Positions 8,760-17,814 of a stretch of 64,000 bases of DNA are shown in pieces. Both the position numbers and the translations under genes were made by a program. Numbering within the stretch: position 1 is the first letter of the stretch; the number at the start of each line of letters is the position of its first letter. The notes under the pieces are model-generated. The model was not told the origin of the DNA, did no database searches, and worked only from the letters and a program-made list of their open reading frames with translations. The stretch comes from Candidatus Cloacimonadota bacterium (GTDB lineage Bacteria > Cloacimonadota > Cloacimonadia > Cloacimonadales > Cloacimonadaceae), in the NCBI GenBank assembly GCA_020532085.1, contig JAJBAV010000001.1:62001-126000 (forward strand), in the 5' to 3' direction.

Positions 8760-9783
8760 CGCTACTCTCCACCGGGTCGTTCTTCCGGCATCTGGTGTCT
8801 TTCATTTTCCAGCCAAGAAATGACAGCCCCCCCAACAAACCTTGTATGATCAGGATGCTGGACATCAGAAAGGCCGTGCTGAAAGCCAGCTCTTCCGATA
8901 TCCCTGTCTGGGGAAAAACCATCACGGCCACATACTCCCGCAAACCTATGCCTCCCACCGAAACAGGTATGATCCTTGATATCATGATGGAAAAAACACC
9001 GGCAATGAATCCCCACACATGAAAATTTACCTGCCTCATCAGGGTATAGCAGATCAACAGGTACATCAAACCCATCAGGCCGTGGCGCAAGCCAGCCGCC
9101 ACTGTGTTAATGCCGATCATCCGGGCGTATCCTTCCCGATGGGCAAACTCAGTGTGCCCCAATGCGCCCCGGTAGCCAATTTTCGCTGCCAATTTCTTCG
9201 ACAGGTTGAAGAGGGCGACATTGTTGATCGCCAATATGATCAACGCCTCCACTGCCAAAAGAACCAGCAGGGCCAGTTTGAAAGCCTGGGGCACCTTGAT
9301 CACAGGCAACCACCAAAAGGGTATCAGTACCAAGGTAAGGCTGAATGTATAGATCAGCCTGTCAATCAACACCACCAGGGTGTTTTTAGCATAACTCGCG
9401 TTATTCAAGATCTTGAATGACTGGATCTTGTAAGCGTCGCCCAAGAGAGGGAAAGCCAGTGAAAAGAACAAGCCGTGGAACTTGATGAAAAAAACGTCGC
9501 GGAGCCTGGCCGTCACGCCATAATAGCCGTAGAGTGATTTTACCCGCCAGCTGTTGATCAGGATATCCAGCACCAAGATAAGCGGTATCAGGATAAAAAA
9601 ATACACCGGAAAGTTTCTGAGGTACGCCCAAAATTGCAGCGGATCAACCTTTCTGCCAGCCACGTACAACAGCGCCAAAGTGATGATGATCTGGCCCAGC
9701 CATTTGGCTGTTTGCCAACTATTTTTTCTCAACAAATCTGGAGTACACTTCTTTACAGGTACAGAAATCCTGCCTGAATGCAT
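8737..9783 (-). CDS. LPG-synthase TM-region / UPF0104-family membrane protein
   Basis: About 348 residues with eight or so transmembrane segments. The sequence has the family look of the membrane half of lysylphosphatidylglycerol synthase (UPF0104): FKILNNASYAKNTLVVLIDRL at the middle and RIIPVSVGGIGLREYVAVM near the C-terminus, the latter being the conserved G-G-x-G-x-R-E block. Members act as flippases or lipid/glycan-linked transporters, and are frequent next to glycosyltransferases. The ATG at 9783 overlaps the deacetylase gene by 65 bp and lacks a clear ribosome binding site. A TTG at 9735 behind AAAGAAG is a good alternative start. Confidence 0.8.
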   Translation of the reverse strand: MHSGRISVPVKKCTPDLLRKNSWQTAKWLGQIIITLALLYVAGRKVDPLQFWAYLRNFPVYFFILIPLILVLDILINSWRVKSLYGYYGVTARLRDVFFIKFHGLFFSLAFPLLGDAYKIQSFKILNNASYAKNTLVVLIDRLIYTFSLTLVLIPFWWLPVIKVPQAFKLALLVLLAVEALIILAINNVALFNLSKKLAAKIGYRGALGHTEFAHREGYARMIGINTVAAGLRHGLMGLMYLLICYTLMRQVNFHVWGFIAGVFSIMISRIIPVSVGGIGLREYVAVMVFPQTGISEELAFSTAFLMSSILIIQGLLGGLSFLGWKMKDTRCRKNDPVESSDETDLYV

Positions 9784-10675
9784 GCAGAAGCTTGATCAGG
9801 TTCCTCTCCGTCCGTTCGCCTTTGTTGATCCAAACCAGCGGCCGGTTTTTGGATATTGGGGAAGGGATCTTCTCCCGGGTGAGTTCCAGAGGGTGCATGT
9901 AAAACATCGTGTCACCCTTCTTCAGGTCGTTCGAAATCACGCTCCGGAAATAATGATAGCCCAGCAAGCGGAAAAAGTAACCGCCTCCGGCTGGCAGGAC
10001 CAGTTTTTGTGATATCTCTTTCCTGCTCCAAGGCAGTTCCACAAGTTCTGTAACCGGCGGCTCAGCGTTCAGGGTGTGCTGGTTCAGATAATACGGCAAC
10101 GAGGGGATGTTCTCCAAGGTTACGTTGGTTTTGTTGTATATGGTGTTGTAGGCTACAGAGGAATCGTATCTGAAGCCAGCTTCAAGCAGCAGGGGCACCA
10201 TCCAGCTGGCGAAATAGGCGTTGGGAGCCCGGTAACCGGTCACCTCCTTCTGGAACACTTTCTCCAGCAGCTCTTTTGCCTTCACCAAATCCTGATACCA
10301 TTCCGCCTGAGGCCTTAGTTCTCTCTTGGTATGGGAATCCAGAGCGGAATGATGGGCTAGGCCATGGCAGGCTATTTCATGTTCGCTTTGCCTGAGCATG
10401 TTCACCAGCTCCGGATAGCGCTGAGTGATCTCTGCCACGATAAAAAAAGTGCAGCTTATTCCCAGATCTTTCAGGATGCCCAGCAGCCTCTCTGTTTCTT
10501 TTGTGATCAGGTCCCTGAATTGTTCCCCATGCTGTTCGAAGAAATCTTGGGAACTGCTGAACTGAGAGAAGGATGATCCGCTCACCATGGGAGTATGATA
10601 CCAGTCTTCTATGTCAAAAGATAGGGCTATTCTATGCGTTGAATTCATTTGATTATTATTTGTATAAACGATCAT
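9719..10675 (-). CDS. Polysaccharide deacetylase (DUF3473/XrtA-locus type)
   Basis: 318 residues with a NodB-homology fold. Seen: IALSFDIEDWYHT near 17-29 with the catalytic Asp pair, HEIACHGLAHH with the two zinc-binding histidines, and VTGYRAPNAYF. The C-terminal part, PWSRKEISQKLVLPAGGGYF and FYMHPLEL, is typical of deacetylases associated with PEP-CTERM/XrtA exopolysaccharide loci, although no exosortase is visible here. The enzyme removes N-acetyl groups from hexosamines in a glycan. There is no signal peptide, as in others of this subgroup. Start at ATG 10675 overlaps the upstream glycosyltransferase by 20 bp; ATG 10648 is possible. Confidence 0.9.
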   Translation of the reverse strand: MIVYTNNNQMNSTHRIALSFDIEDWYHTPMVSGSSFSQFSSSQDFFEQHGEQFRDLITKETERLLGILKDLGISCTFFIVAEITQRYPELVNMLRQSEHEIACHGLAHHSALDSHTKRELRPQAEWYQDLVKAKELLEKVFQKEVTGYRAPNAYFASWMVPLLLEAGFRYDSSVAYNTIYNKTNVTLENIPSLPYYLNQHTLNAEPPVTELVELPWSRKEISQKLVLPAGGGYFFRLLGYHYFRSVISNDLKKGDTMFYMHPLELTREKIPSPISKNRPLVWINKGERTERNLIKLLHAFRQDFCTCKEVYSRFVEKK

Positions 10676-11756
10676 TGTCCTGAATATCCATCCACATCGC
10701 GAATAGCAAAGACTGAGATGCGCTTACAAACAAGAACATAAACATCAGCGTGTTCAAAACTGGTTTTTCGCCGTATATCCCCCTAGCTAATAGATACTGG
10801 ACAATTCGCACGGCAAAGGGAATGCAGAAAAGATAGAGAAAGAGGGAAAGATTGTATAAGATGAAAAGCGGATGAAAGTCGTTGATGAAGTATTTGGTCC
10901 AGATCCTTCCAATAAAGGATCTGAAAAGCAGCCAGGATATCCGTGGAATGACCTTGTGGACTCTCATCTTGGAATTCTCTCCCACCCTGTAAACTGGCTT
11001 GATGGGGATTTCCCTGATTGTGCATCCTGCGATGTTCAGCTTCACCAGCATGTCGTTGGGCATTCCATAGCGGGGATAGATGTCATAGAGCTTAATTGAA
11101 TTCAAGGCTGAGTTTGAAATAGCTGTGTATCCAGTCTGGGTGTCTGAAACGCGCCAGTAGCCGGATGCTGCTTTTGTCATCAGGGAAAGTACGGAGTTGC
11201 CGAAAAACCTTGTTTTTGGTATGAATACCCTGGCGCTGCCATGCGAGAGCCGGTTGCCCTTCACATAATCCACCCCCTCCGCTACAACCGGATAGCAGAT
11301 GTCGTAAAGCTCACTGGGATCCATTTGCGCGTCTCCCGCCATCACGGCCGTACAGTCTATGTGGTGGTCCTTGCACCATTTATAGCCTCTGGCTATGGTT
11401 TGGCCCACCCCGGCGTTTTTTTCATTCCGAATGACCACGATCCTGTGATCTGGTTCTTCATGAATGATTGTAGACGGGGTAAACAATGCCATCTCTTCCC
11501 TATTTAGTCGTTCCAGTACTTTTTCGGCCTCGTTGTGAAAGCTGCTCTCTATTGCTTCTTTTACCGAAAGTGGCCGGCTTGCATTGTTACTTCGGTTATA
11601 ATACTTAGCTAGGGCAGCCTGTGTCCCATCTGTCGAATTATCATCCACAATCACAATTCTATCAATATAATCTGGCATTGTTTCGATAACGATGCCAATT
11701 TGGGACTCCTCGTTGTAAGCCGGAACGACAACTGCTAATGTGTTATCGTTGATCAT
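10656..11756 (-). CDS. Family 2 glycosyltransferase, polyprenyl-phosphate type
   Basis: 366 residues. The N-terminal GT-A domain has VVVPAYNEESQIG, IVIVDDNSTDGTQ at 33-45, and VMAGDAQMDPSEL, the D-x-D-like block of dolichol-phosphate-mannose/undecaprenyl-phosphate-sugar synthases. An insertion of about 50 residues (after TQAALAKYYNRSNN) separates the second and third strands. DTQTGYTAIS and IPIKPVYRVGENSKMRV follow, and the last ~100 residues carry two membrane segments. It likely makes a polyprenyl-phosphate-linked sugar, which would fit the GT39-like transferase further down the operon as its user. That link is inference. Confidence 0.88.
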   Translation of the reverse strand: MINDNTLAVVVPAYNEESQIGIVIETMPDYIDRIVIVDDNSTDGTQAALAKYYNRSNNASRPLSVKEAIESSFHNEAEKVLERLNREEMALFTPSTIIHEEPDHRIVVIRNEKNAGVGQTIARGYKWCKDHHIDCTAVMAGDAQMDPSELYDICYPVVAEGVDYVKGNRLSHGSARVFIPKTRFFGNSVLSLMTKAASGYWRVSDTQTGYTAISNSALNSIKLYDIYPRYGMPNDMLVKLNIAGCTIREIPIKPVYRVGENSKMRVHKVIPRISWLLFRSFIGRIWTKYFINDFHPLFILYNLSLFLYLFCIPFAVRIVQYLLARGIYGEKPVLNTLMFMFLFVSASQSLLFAMWMDIQDNDRLYK

Positions 11757-11783
11757 AAAAGCTTCTCCTGCAAATAATCAACA

Positions 11784-12719
11784 TCACAAAGCTAAGCATC
11801 TCTTTCCCTCATGCAAGCTTTTTTGAACGGCAATGCCTACATCATTCGAAAAAATATCCGCCCCCTTTTCATTTAAATGATGCCAATCAACGAACAACTC
11901 GGCATTATCCAGATACTTGCGATCTTCAGAAAAATCAAGTAACTCAATGCTATGATCTTCAGAGAAGTTTTTTATTAAATCAAACCCAACTGGTTTTGCC
12001 ATCGTATATCTGGGAGAGTAGAGATAAATCAGTGTTATATTCTTATCTCTGCACAAGTTTGCGAATCTGACGAAGTAATTCCATGCTAAAGGATCAAAGT
12101 TTTCATCAGCTTGCAGTTTTTTATCTGTTTGACGGGCTATTGGAATCTGCGCAAGATCCAGGGTGCCCCTTCGGGGAATGAACCCTTCAATTGAGGAATC
12201 TGAGCTGTTCAAATATGCATGGGTAATACCAAAGATCTTCTGATTCATGGCATAAAGAGGTATCGCAAATTTGATCCCAGCCAAGGGATCTCGTTTTCTC
12301 AAAACTTCATGAACTTCTTTGTTTTTATCATAATACGGAAAAAAATCAGCTATTGCTCCATCCAGGTTCTTGCCCAGATCACCTATCTCATATAGTATTG
12401 CCTCGGGTGTATGATTTTCGAGTAGTAGGTTGAGCATGCAATATTGGTATGCAGCGTTTGAGGAAGCTACCCCAGCATTGTAAACAGAGCTTGAGCTTAA
12501 ATAACTGCTGATTATTGCTGGATTGTAATGCCTTAAAGCCCTTGAAGCTCCAAAAATATATACATCAGCTTGTGTCCTTTGAATGCTGTTTATCTTTAAA
12601 TAATTCGTCTCCCCTGCGCCCATTTGCTGCAGAGCGCCATAAACGATCCAATTAGCCGCATAAAAGAGTGCAATGGCAAGACCAATTTTATAAATCAATT
12701 TCATCTTAGAATTTTTCAT
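11784..12719 (-). CDS. SGNH-hydrolase-like membrane-anchored protein paired with MBOAT
   Basis: 311 residues. One N-terminal membrane segment (about 8-30) precedes a soluble domain with IFGASRALRHYNP (Ser59 in a G-x-S-x block) and DWHHLNEKGADIF near 278-290, the D-x-x-H of SGNH hydrolases. This is the arrangement of DltD/AlgX/AlgJ-like proteins that work with MBOAT acyltransferases to move an acyl group onto a glycan outside the membrane. The gene overlaps the upstream MBOAT gene by 14 bp. It is noticeably more AT-rich than its neighbours, suggesting a separate history for this module. The catalytic role of the two motifs is inference. Confidence 0.72.
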   Translation of the reverse strand: MKNSKMKLIYKIGLAIALFYAANWIVYGALQQMGAGETNYLKINSIQRTQADVYIFGASRALRHYNPAIISSYLSSSSVYNAGVASSNAAYQYCMLNLLLENHTPEAILYEIGDLGKNLDGAIADFFPYYDKNKEVHEVLRKRDPLAGIKFAIPLYAMNQKIFGITHAYLNSSDSSIEGFIPRRGTLDLAQIPIARQTDKKLQADENFDPLAWNYFVRFANLCRDKNITLIYLYSPRYTMAKPVGFDLIKNFSEDHSIELLDFSEDRKYLDNAELFVDWHHLNEKGADIFSNDVGIAVQKSLHEGKRCLAL

Positions 12720-14109
12720 AAATAAAGGCCATGCTCTCCAGATTGCCTATCAGCAGAATTGTAACAGCCAGTCCTAGGTATGTTCCCCATCGTGTAATCA
12801 CTCTGTGACTGTCTATCCACTCATCGAATTGCTTCTTATTCAGTAAGATCTCGAACAAGACAAGAATTGACAAACCGAATGACATGTATGTAAATATTGT
12901 TGCCGAACCATAGTAAAAGTTAAGTGAGAACTTTGCAGTATTTGCAATATGCTCCTTCATGTGTTTAAAAGATGGTAAGCGGAAAAACATCAAGCCAAAT
13001 GCCAAAGCAAGATATGTGGCCGCTCGCTTGAGAGTGTTAACGATTACATTAGCTGATTTTTTCCGTCCCAGCCCGGTTGCGTCTTCAAATATGAGATACC
13101 CAGACTGGATCAATCCCCAGATAAGGAACATCCAGCCTGCCCCGTGCCAGAAGCCCATAACCAGAAACATCACCAGGATACCCAAGTAAACCTTTGGCTT
13201 TGAAGTGCTGCTGCCCATAAAGGGAAAGAACACGTATTCCCGAACCCAGGATGTGAGAGAAATGTGATTCCTCCTCCAATAGTCGGTAACCGAGGTTGAA
13301 TTCACGTAGGGCGTCCGGAAATTGACCATCAGGTCATAACCGAAGAGTTTGGCCACACCCCTGGCGATATTCGTGTAACCCCCAAAATCTGTGTACAACT
13401 GAAAAGGATATAGCAGAGCGGCAACGATCAGAGTCAGGCTTGAATGCATGGGAATATTGCCATAAATTGCGTCAACATACAAGGCAATGTTATCCGCGAC
13501 CACCATTTTCATGAACAGACCCCAGAGAATGAGTCTGAAGCCGTTGGCGAAGTTGTCGTAAGCCATCAGGTGTTCGGTTGTGAATTGTTTGAACAGGTTT
13601 TTGGCCCTGCCGATGGGACCGCAGAGGATCTGGGGGAAAAAGGCAAGGTATAGGGAAAGAGTGAGGTAATTCCTCTGGTGCTTGATGTCGCCCCAATACA
13701 CGTCCAGGATGTAACCCAGAGCCATGAAGGTGTAGAAGGAAATCCCTATGGGCAGGATCAGGCTGTATTTGGGAATGGAAATATCCAAGCTTGCGCTTCG
13801 GAACAGAGCGTTTAGCTGATCGCTGAAGAAATTGAAGTACTTGAAGAGGAACAGCAACCCGATGTTAAACACCAGCGCCAGGCCCAGGAGAAGCTTTTTC
13901 CGCTGGGGATGGTTGTCCATGGCTTTGGCAGTGAAGTAGTTGAAGGCGGTGGAACCCAGAAGGATAATCAGATATTCTGCTTTAAAACTGAAATAGAAAT
14001 AATAACTTGCGGCCAACAGCAGCCAGTTCCTGTATCTTTTCGGTAAAACGTAGTACAGGACCACCACCGCGAACAGGAATAGGAAGAAAGGTATTGAGGT
14101 AAATTGCAT
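12706..14109 (-). CDS. MBOAT family acyltransferase (AlgI/DltB-like)
   Basis: 467 residues, polytopic, with the MBOAT signature: SVTDYWRRNHISLTSW, FRTPYVNSTSVTDYW and MGFWHGAGWMFLIWG, in which His322 is the family catalytic residue. AlgI/DltB-type MBOATs take an acyl group from a cytoplasmic donor and pass it across the membrane to an exported polymer. Here the genes immediately upstream encode a KASIII, an acyl carrier protein and a ketoreductase-like SDR, so the donor is probably an acyl-ACP made on site. The gene is 2 bp from the SDR gene and overlaps the SGNH-like gene. Confidence 0.92.
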   Translation of the reverse strand: MQFTSIPFFLFLFAVVVLYYVLPKRYRNWLLLAASYYFYFSFKAEYLIILLGSTAFNYFTAKAMDNHPQRKKLLLGLALVFNIGLLFLFKYFNFFSDQLNALFRSASLDISIPKYSLILPIGISFYTFMALGYILDVYWGDIKHQRNYLTLSLYLAFFPQILCGPIGRAKNLFKQFTTEHLMAYDNFANGFRLILWGLFMKMVVADNIALYVDAIYGNIPMHSSLTLIVAALLYPFQLYTDFGGYTNIARGVAKLFGYDLMVNFRTPYVNSTSVTDYWRRNHISLTSWVREYVFFPFMGSSTSKPKVYLGILVMFLVMGFWHGAGWMFLIWGLIQSGYLIFEDATGLGRKKSANVIVNTLKRAATYLALAFGLMFFRLPSFKHMKEHIANTAKFSLNFYYGSATIFTYMSFGLSILVLFEILLNKKQFDEWIDSHRVITRWGTYLGLAVTILLIGNLESMAFIYEKF

Positions 14110-14110
14110 C

Positions 14111-14872
14111 TTAGGCCAACGAGTATCCGCTGTCTATTACAATATTCGTTCCAGTAATGGCTTTGCCCAGATCCGATATCAGATATGCGCAGAGATTAGC
14201 CACGTCCACGGGTTCAACGAGACCAAGCAAATGCCTGGTTTGGATGGCTGCAACAGATTCCGCAGGCAACTCCTCAAATACGTTTTTAAGCATCTCGGTC
14301 TCTACCATAGCGGGTGACACGCTATTTACCCGGATACCCTTGCTTGCAAGCTCTCGTGACATTGATCTTACCATGCCGAACATCGCTGATTTGCTGCTCG
14401 AATATTCAATGTTGCCTTTCTCTCCAAGCATGCCCCTGATCGATGATATATAAACGTAGCTGCTTCCATTCTTATCGTAGACCTTTGGGCGTGAAAGCAT
14501 CTGAGCGATCATCACTCCGGCGATCAGATTAACTTTCAACATGTTGGCGTATGCATTGGGGTCGATACTCTTCAGCGGACTGGTCCATTCAATTCCCGCA
14601 CTGTGGATGAATCCGGCCAGAGGTCCATCCGCCGATAGAGTTGGAAACCCCGCCTGGAGCTCATCGCTGTTGCCTATGTCGCAGGCCAGACTTTGATGTC
14701 CGGAGCCCTGCAGCAAAGATATTGTTTCAGCCAGGCGCTCCTCGTTGCGCCCCATGGCCACGATCCGGGCACCCAGGCTGCTGCATACAACTGCACAAGC
14801 CCTGCCGATCCCGGAAGAGGCCCCGGAGATCAGAATGCGCTTGCCTGTAAGGACCTTGTCCGACCAAAGCAT
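14111..14872 (-). CDS. Short-chain dehydrogenase/reductase, ketoacyl-ACP-reductase-like
   Basis: 253 residues with a Rossmann fold. Seen: ISGASSGIG at 15-23 for NAD(P), NVN-like KVNLIAG, the catalytic Ser around 143-144, and YSSSK at 157-161. The C-terminal ITGTNIVIDSGYSLA is the usual SDR end. The place between an acyl carrier protein gene and an MBOAT gene suggests it reduces a 3-oxoacyl-ACP to the 3-hydroxyacyl form. Sequence alone does not exclude a sugar-nucleotide or other alcohol substrate. It is 2 bp from the ACP stop and 1 bp before the MBOAT start. Confidence 0.88.
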   Translation of the reverse strand: MLWSDKVLTGKRILISGASSGIGRACAVVCSSLGARIVAMGRNEERLAETISLLQGSGHQSLACDIGNSDELQAGFPTLSADGPLAGFIHSAGIEWTSPLKSIDPNAYANMLKVNLIAGVMIAQMLSRPKVYDKNGSSYVYISSIRGMLGEKGNIEYSSSKSAMFGMVRSMSRELASKGIRVNSVSPAMVETEMLKNVFEELPAESVAAIQTRHLLGLVEPVDVANLCAYLISDLGKAITGTNIVIDSGYSLA

Positions 14873-14874
14873 TG

Positions 14875-15105
14875 TCAGTTGAAACTATCCTCGCCGATCA
14901 GATCAACCAGGGACTGGACAGTGTCAATGTTATTGAGTTGCCTAGCGTTGAACTGCTTCCCGAAATTCTTGTGGATATAGGCCACCAGACTCATGATGGC
15001 CATGGAATCGTATTCCTCGTAGTCTTTCAGATTGCTATCCAGGCTGAGATCAGCTTCGATCTCGATCAATTCAACCAGTTCCTGCATAAATGTCTGCAGT
15101 GTCAT
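14875..15105 (-). CDS. Acyl carrier protein
   Basis: 76 residues. The 4'-phosphopantetheine attachment serine is Ser34 in YEEYDSMAIMSLV, at the head of helix II; the sequence is acidic, as expected for an ACP. It differs from housekeeping AcpP in having DSM in place of DSL, a common feature of specialised ACPs. It lies 9 bp from the KASIII gene and 2 bp from the SDR gene and so is likely a dedicated carrier for the acyl group used by the MBOAT protein. Confidence 0.9.
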   Translation of the reverse strand: MTLQTFMQELVELIEIEADLSLDSNLKDYEEYDSMAIMSLVAYIHKNFGKQFNARQLNNIDTVQSLVDLIGEDSFN

Positions 15106-15114
15106 TACTTCTCC

Positions 15115-16098
15115 TCAAATGGTGATTATGGTTGCGCCGTATGAATAACCCACGCCAAATCCCGCCAGCAACACCCTGTCCCCCGTTTTGATTATTCCTT
15201 TGCCCAGGCAGTCTTCCAGGGCCAGGGGAATGGTTGCCGAAACTGTGTTGCCCGTCTCAAGCATATTGATGTAAAATTTGTCTTCCGGCACCGAGACCAG
15301 TTCCCTGAGATATTGCAGCATGTATTGGTTCGCCTGATGGAAGATCACATAGTCGATGTCTTCAATATTGCAGTTATTTTTGCTTAAAACCTGGCTGATC
15401 ATTTTTGGAACAGCTTCAATAGTAAAATTGAAGATCTCCGGCCCGTTCATGTAGAGATTGTTGTCATTCCGGATCGCCCCATTCTCGTCCGTCCAATCCT
15501 GTGCGTTGGGATCATACGCTTTTCTGAGTCCGCCATTGGGTACGATCAGGTTGTTCCAGCCGGTTCCGTCCGTGCCCAGCGCAAAATCGTGAATTTTGTC
15601 CGTGTCCTCTTTTGTGATCAGCACCGCCGCGGCCGCGTCGCCAAAAATGCTGCGGTTGCCCTTGTCCAAGGGATGCAGGTGCTTGGAATAGGTTTCCGCC
15701 ATCACCAGGATCAGCTTGGATGCCGCCCCGCTGACCAGCAGGCCCTTGGCCAGGGACAAGCCGTAAACGAAACCGGAACAGCCAAGGTTGAAATCCAGGG
15801 CGCCGATCTCGTTTTTAAGTCCCAGCCGCTCCTGAAGGATGCAGGCTGAGGTGGGCAGATAATAGTCCGGGCTTTGCGTGCATAGAAGCAGAAAATCAAC
15901 TTCGGCTTTGTCCTCACCCTGCAGCAGTTTCTGGCAAGCATAATAAGCCAGGTCAAGCGCGGTTTCATTGTCTGCTGCTACATGCCGGGAGCGTATGCCG
16001 ATCTTTTTCTCGATCTTGCCGGCTGACCACTCAGGGAACCTCTCCGCCAGATCCTGGTTGGTGAGAACTTTCTCGGGAAGATATGACGCAAACTTCAT
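15115..16098 (-). CDS. 3-oxoacyl-ACP synthase III (FabH-like)
   Basis: 327 residues of the thiolase-fold KASIII family. The catalytic triad is visible: Cys107 in NLGCSGF, His254 in IFHQANQ, and Asn284 in TGNTVSATIP. It condenses an acyl-CoA with malonyl-ACP to yield a 3-oxoacyl-ACP. Being first in a polysaccharide operon, followed at once by its own ACP and an SDR, it is more likely to prime a special acyl chain than to serve bulk fatty acid synthesis. No elongation enzyme or dehydratase is in the cluster, so a short product such as a 3-hydroxyacyl group is expected (inference). Confidence 0.92.
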   Translation of the reverse strand: MKFASYLPEKVLTNQDLAERFPEWSAGKIEKKIGIRSRHVAADNETALDLAYYACQKLLQGEDKAEVDFLLLCTQSPDYYLPTSACILQERLGLKNEIGALDFNLGCSGFVYGLSLAKGLLVSGAASKLILVMAETYSKHLHPLDKGNRSIFGDAAAAVLITKEDTDKIHDFALGTDGTGWNNLIVPNGGLRKAYDPNAQDWTDENGAIRNDNNLYMNGPEIFNFTIEAVPKMISQVLSKNNCNIEDIDYVIFHQANQYMLQYLRELVSVPEDKFYINMLETGNTVSATIPLALEDCLGKGIIKTGDRVLLAGFGVGYSYGATIITI

Positions 16099-16139
16099 TC
16101 TAACCTCATTGATATACTAACAGTGAATTACAGCAGCCA

Positions 16140-17522
16140 TCACTTATGATGCTTCCTGATGAACTCCTCCACCTCCGGCAGCCCGCCCTGGAAGACAAGG
16201 TAGCCGTTGTAAGGTTCGCCCGGAGTAATATCTCCGGCGATGGGGGTCAGCATCAGTTCGCGCACTTGGTCGGGTTCGGAGTGCTGTCCCAAAGCCCAGC
16301 CCAGCTTGATGTAGGCCACTTCCGGCAGCAGATTCTCGCCCGGCACGATGCCCATGCTCATCAGGTCGCGCCCGGTGTCGTAAACGAACATGTGCACAAA
16401 GCCCCAGAGGGTTTGCACGGTCATGTAGATCTGCACGCCCTTGGCCACGGCGCGCTGGATGGCGGGGTACAGGGGCTTGTTCACGTGCCCCAGCCCGGTG
16501 CCGGCGATCACGATGCCCTTGTAGCCGTTCTCGGTGAGGGAATCTATGATGTCCGGATGCATGTTGGGGTAATAATAAACGATGGCCACCCGCTCCTCGA
16601 AGAAGGGCAGCACGGTCACCTTTTTATCGGATCTGCGTTTATGGTAATCCGTCTTGATGGGGATCACGGCGTCCCGGGTCACGCGGGCAATGGGCACATC
16701 GCCGATGGTGCGGAAGGTGCTGCGGTAGGAGGAGTGCATCTTGCGCACCCGGGTGCCCTGGTGCAGAAGGCCGTATTCATCGCTGGTGGGGCCGAACATG
16801 CAGACCATAACCTCAGCGATGTCAGAATGCCCGGCGGTGAAGGCCGCGTGCATCAGATTGAGCGCGGCGTCTGAGGAAGGGCGGTCGCTGGAGCGTTGCG
16901 AACCCACCATCACCACGGGGATGGGCAGGTCCCGCAGCATGTAGGAAAGCGCCGCCGCGGTGTGGTGCATGGTGTCGGTGCCGTGGCCGATGATGATGCC
17001 CTGGGTGCCGCGCTCCACCTCTTTGCCGATGGAGATGGCCAGTTTCTTGTACTGCTTCGGGCCCATGTTTTCGGAAAAAACGGCGAAGAGCTTTTCGGTG
17101 TCCAGATTGCAGATGTCCGCCAGTTCCGGGACCGCGCCGTAGAGTTCTCCGGGCGAAAAAGCCGGGATCACGGCGCCAGTGCGATAATCCAGCCGCGAAG
17201 CGATGGTGCCGCCGGTGCCGAGCAGCTTCACTTTGGGCAGCCCCGGCGTGAAGGGGAATTCTTTTTCCGGGATCTTGTAATGCGCTTCCTTATAGCCGGT
17301 CTCTGTCATGCCCAAAATGGTGGCCACGTCGATGCCGACGTTGTAACCGGTGACGAGCTTGAGCACGATGTGCTGGTCGTCGTCGTTCTCGCTGCGGGGC
17401 AGGATGATGCCCTGGAACGTGCCGCGGGTGGTCTCCACCGTGGTGTCACCCCAAACCCTGGCCTGAAAATGCTTCAGCACCTCCAGCGCGCGGCCCTTGT
17501 ATCCTTTAAAAAGATCCAGCAT
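16140..17522 (-). CDS. gatD: Glutamyl-tRNA(Gln) amidotransferase subunit D
   Basis: 460 residues, an asparaginase-like subunit that releases ammonia from amide donors for the transamidation of Glu-tRNA(Gln). It has the extra N-terminal domain (1-90, with GYKGRALEVL and GIILPRSENDDDQHIVLKL) that separates GatD from plain L-asparaginase. Catalytic blocks follow: GTGGTIASR with Thr106 and IIGHGTDTM with Thr182/Asp183, plus VMVGSQRSSDRPSSDAALN. GatD works only with GatE, whose gene is the next amidotransferase gene on the same strand (18434-20563). GatDE is normally described as an archaeal system, so its presence here is unusual. Convergent evolution is unlikely given the N-terminal domain. Confidence 0.93.
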   Translation of the reverse strand: MLDLFKGYKGRALEVLKHFQARVWGDTTVETTRGTFQGIILPRSENDDDQHIVLKLVTGYNVGIDVATILGMTETGYKEAHYKIPEKEFPFTPGLPKVKLLGTGGTIASRLDYRTGAVIPAFSPGELYGAVPELADICNLDTEKLFAVFSENMGPKQYKKLAISIGKEVERGTQGIIIGHGTDTMHHTAAALSYMLRDLPIPVVMVGSQRSSDRPSSDAALNLMHAAFTAGHSDIAEVMVCMFGPTSDEYGLLHQGTRVRKMHSSYRSTFRTIGDVPIARVTRDAVIPIKTDYHKRRSDKKVTVLPFFEERVAIVYYYPNMHPDIIDSLTENGYKGIVIAGTGLGHVNKPLYPAIQRAVAKGVQIYMTVQTLWGFVHMFVYDTGRDLMSMGIVPGENLLPEVAYIKLGWALGQHSEPDQVRELMLTPIAGDITPGEPYNGYLVFQGGLPEVEEFIRKHHK

Positions 17523-17528
17523 CTAATG

Positions 17529-17814
17529 AACTGTCCACGAATTACACGAATTTACACGAATCAATATTAAGTCAAAAAAGCTGTAGTGAAAGACATGGTT
17601 TTGGAGGTTTAAACTGTCCACGAATTACACGAATTTACACGAATCAATATTAAGTCAAAAAAGCTGTAGTGAAAGACATGGTTTTGGAGGTTTAAACTGT
17701 CCACGAATTACACGAATTCACACGAATTAATATTAAGTCAAAAAACTGCAGTGAAAGACATGGTTTTGGAGGTTTAAACTGTCCACGAATTACACGAATT
17801 CACACGAATTAAAA
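17529..17814. repeat. Tandem array of ~83-bp repeats (3.4 copies)
   Basis: Units beginning AACTGTCCACGAATTACACG start at 17529, 17612, 17695 and 17777, spaced 83, 83 and 82 bp; the last is partial. The unit contains CCACGAATTACACGAATT and a GTGAAAGACATGGTTTTGGAGG block. The last copy is also the left inverted repeat of the GxxExxY cassette. Confidence 0.9.

Noticed and set aside
16140-17522. Plain L-asparaginase
   Set aside because: The extra N-terminal domain and the partner gatE gene indicate GatD.
17529-17814. CRISPR array
   Set aside because: The whole 83-bp unit is conserved with no variable spacers and no cas genes are near.
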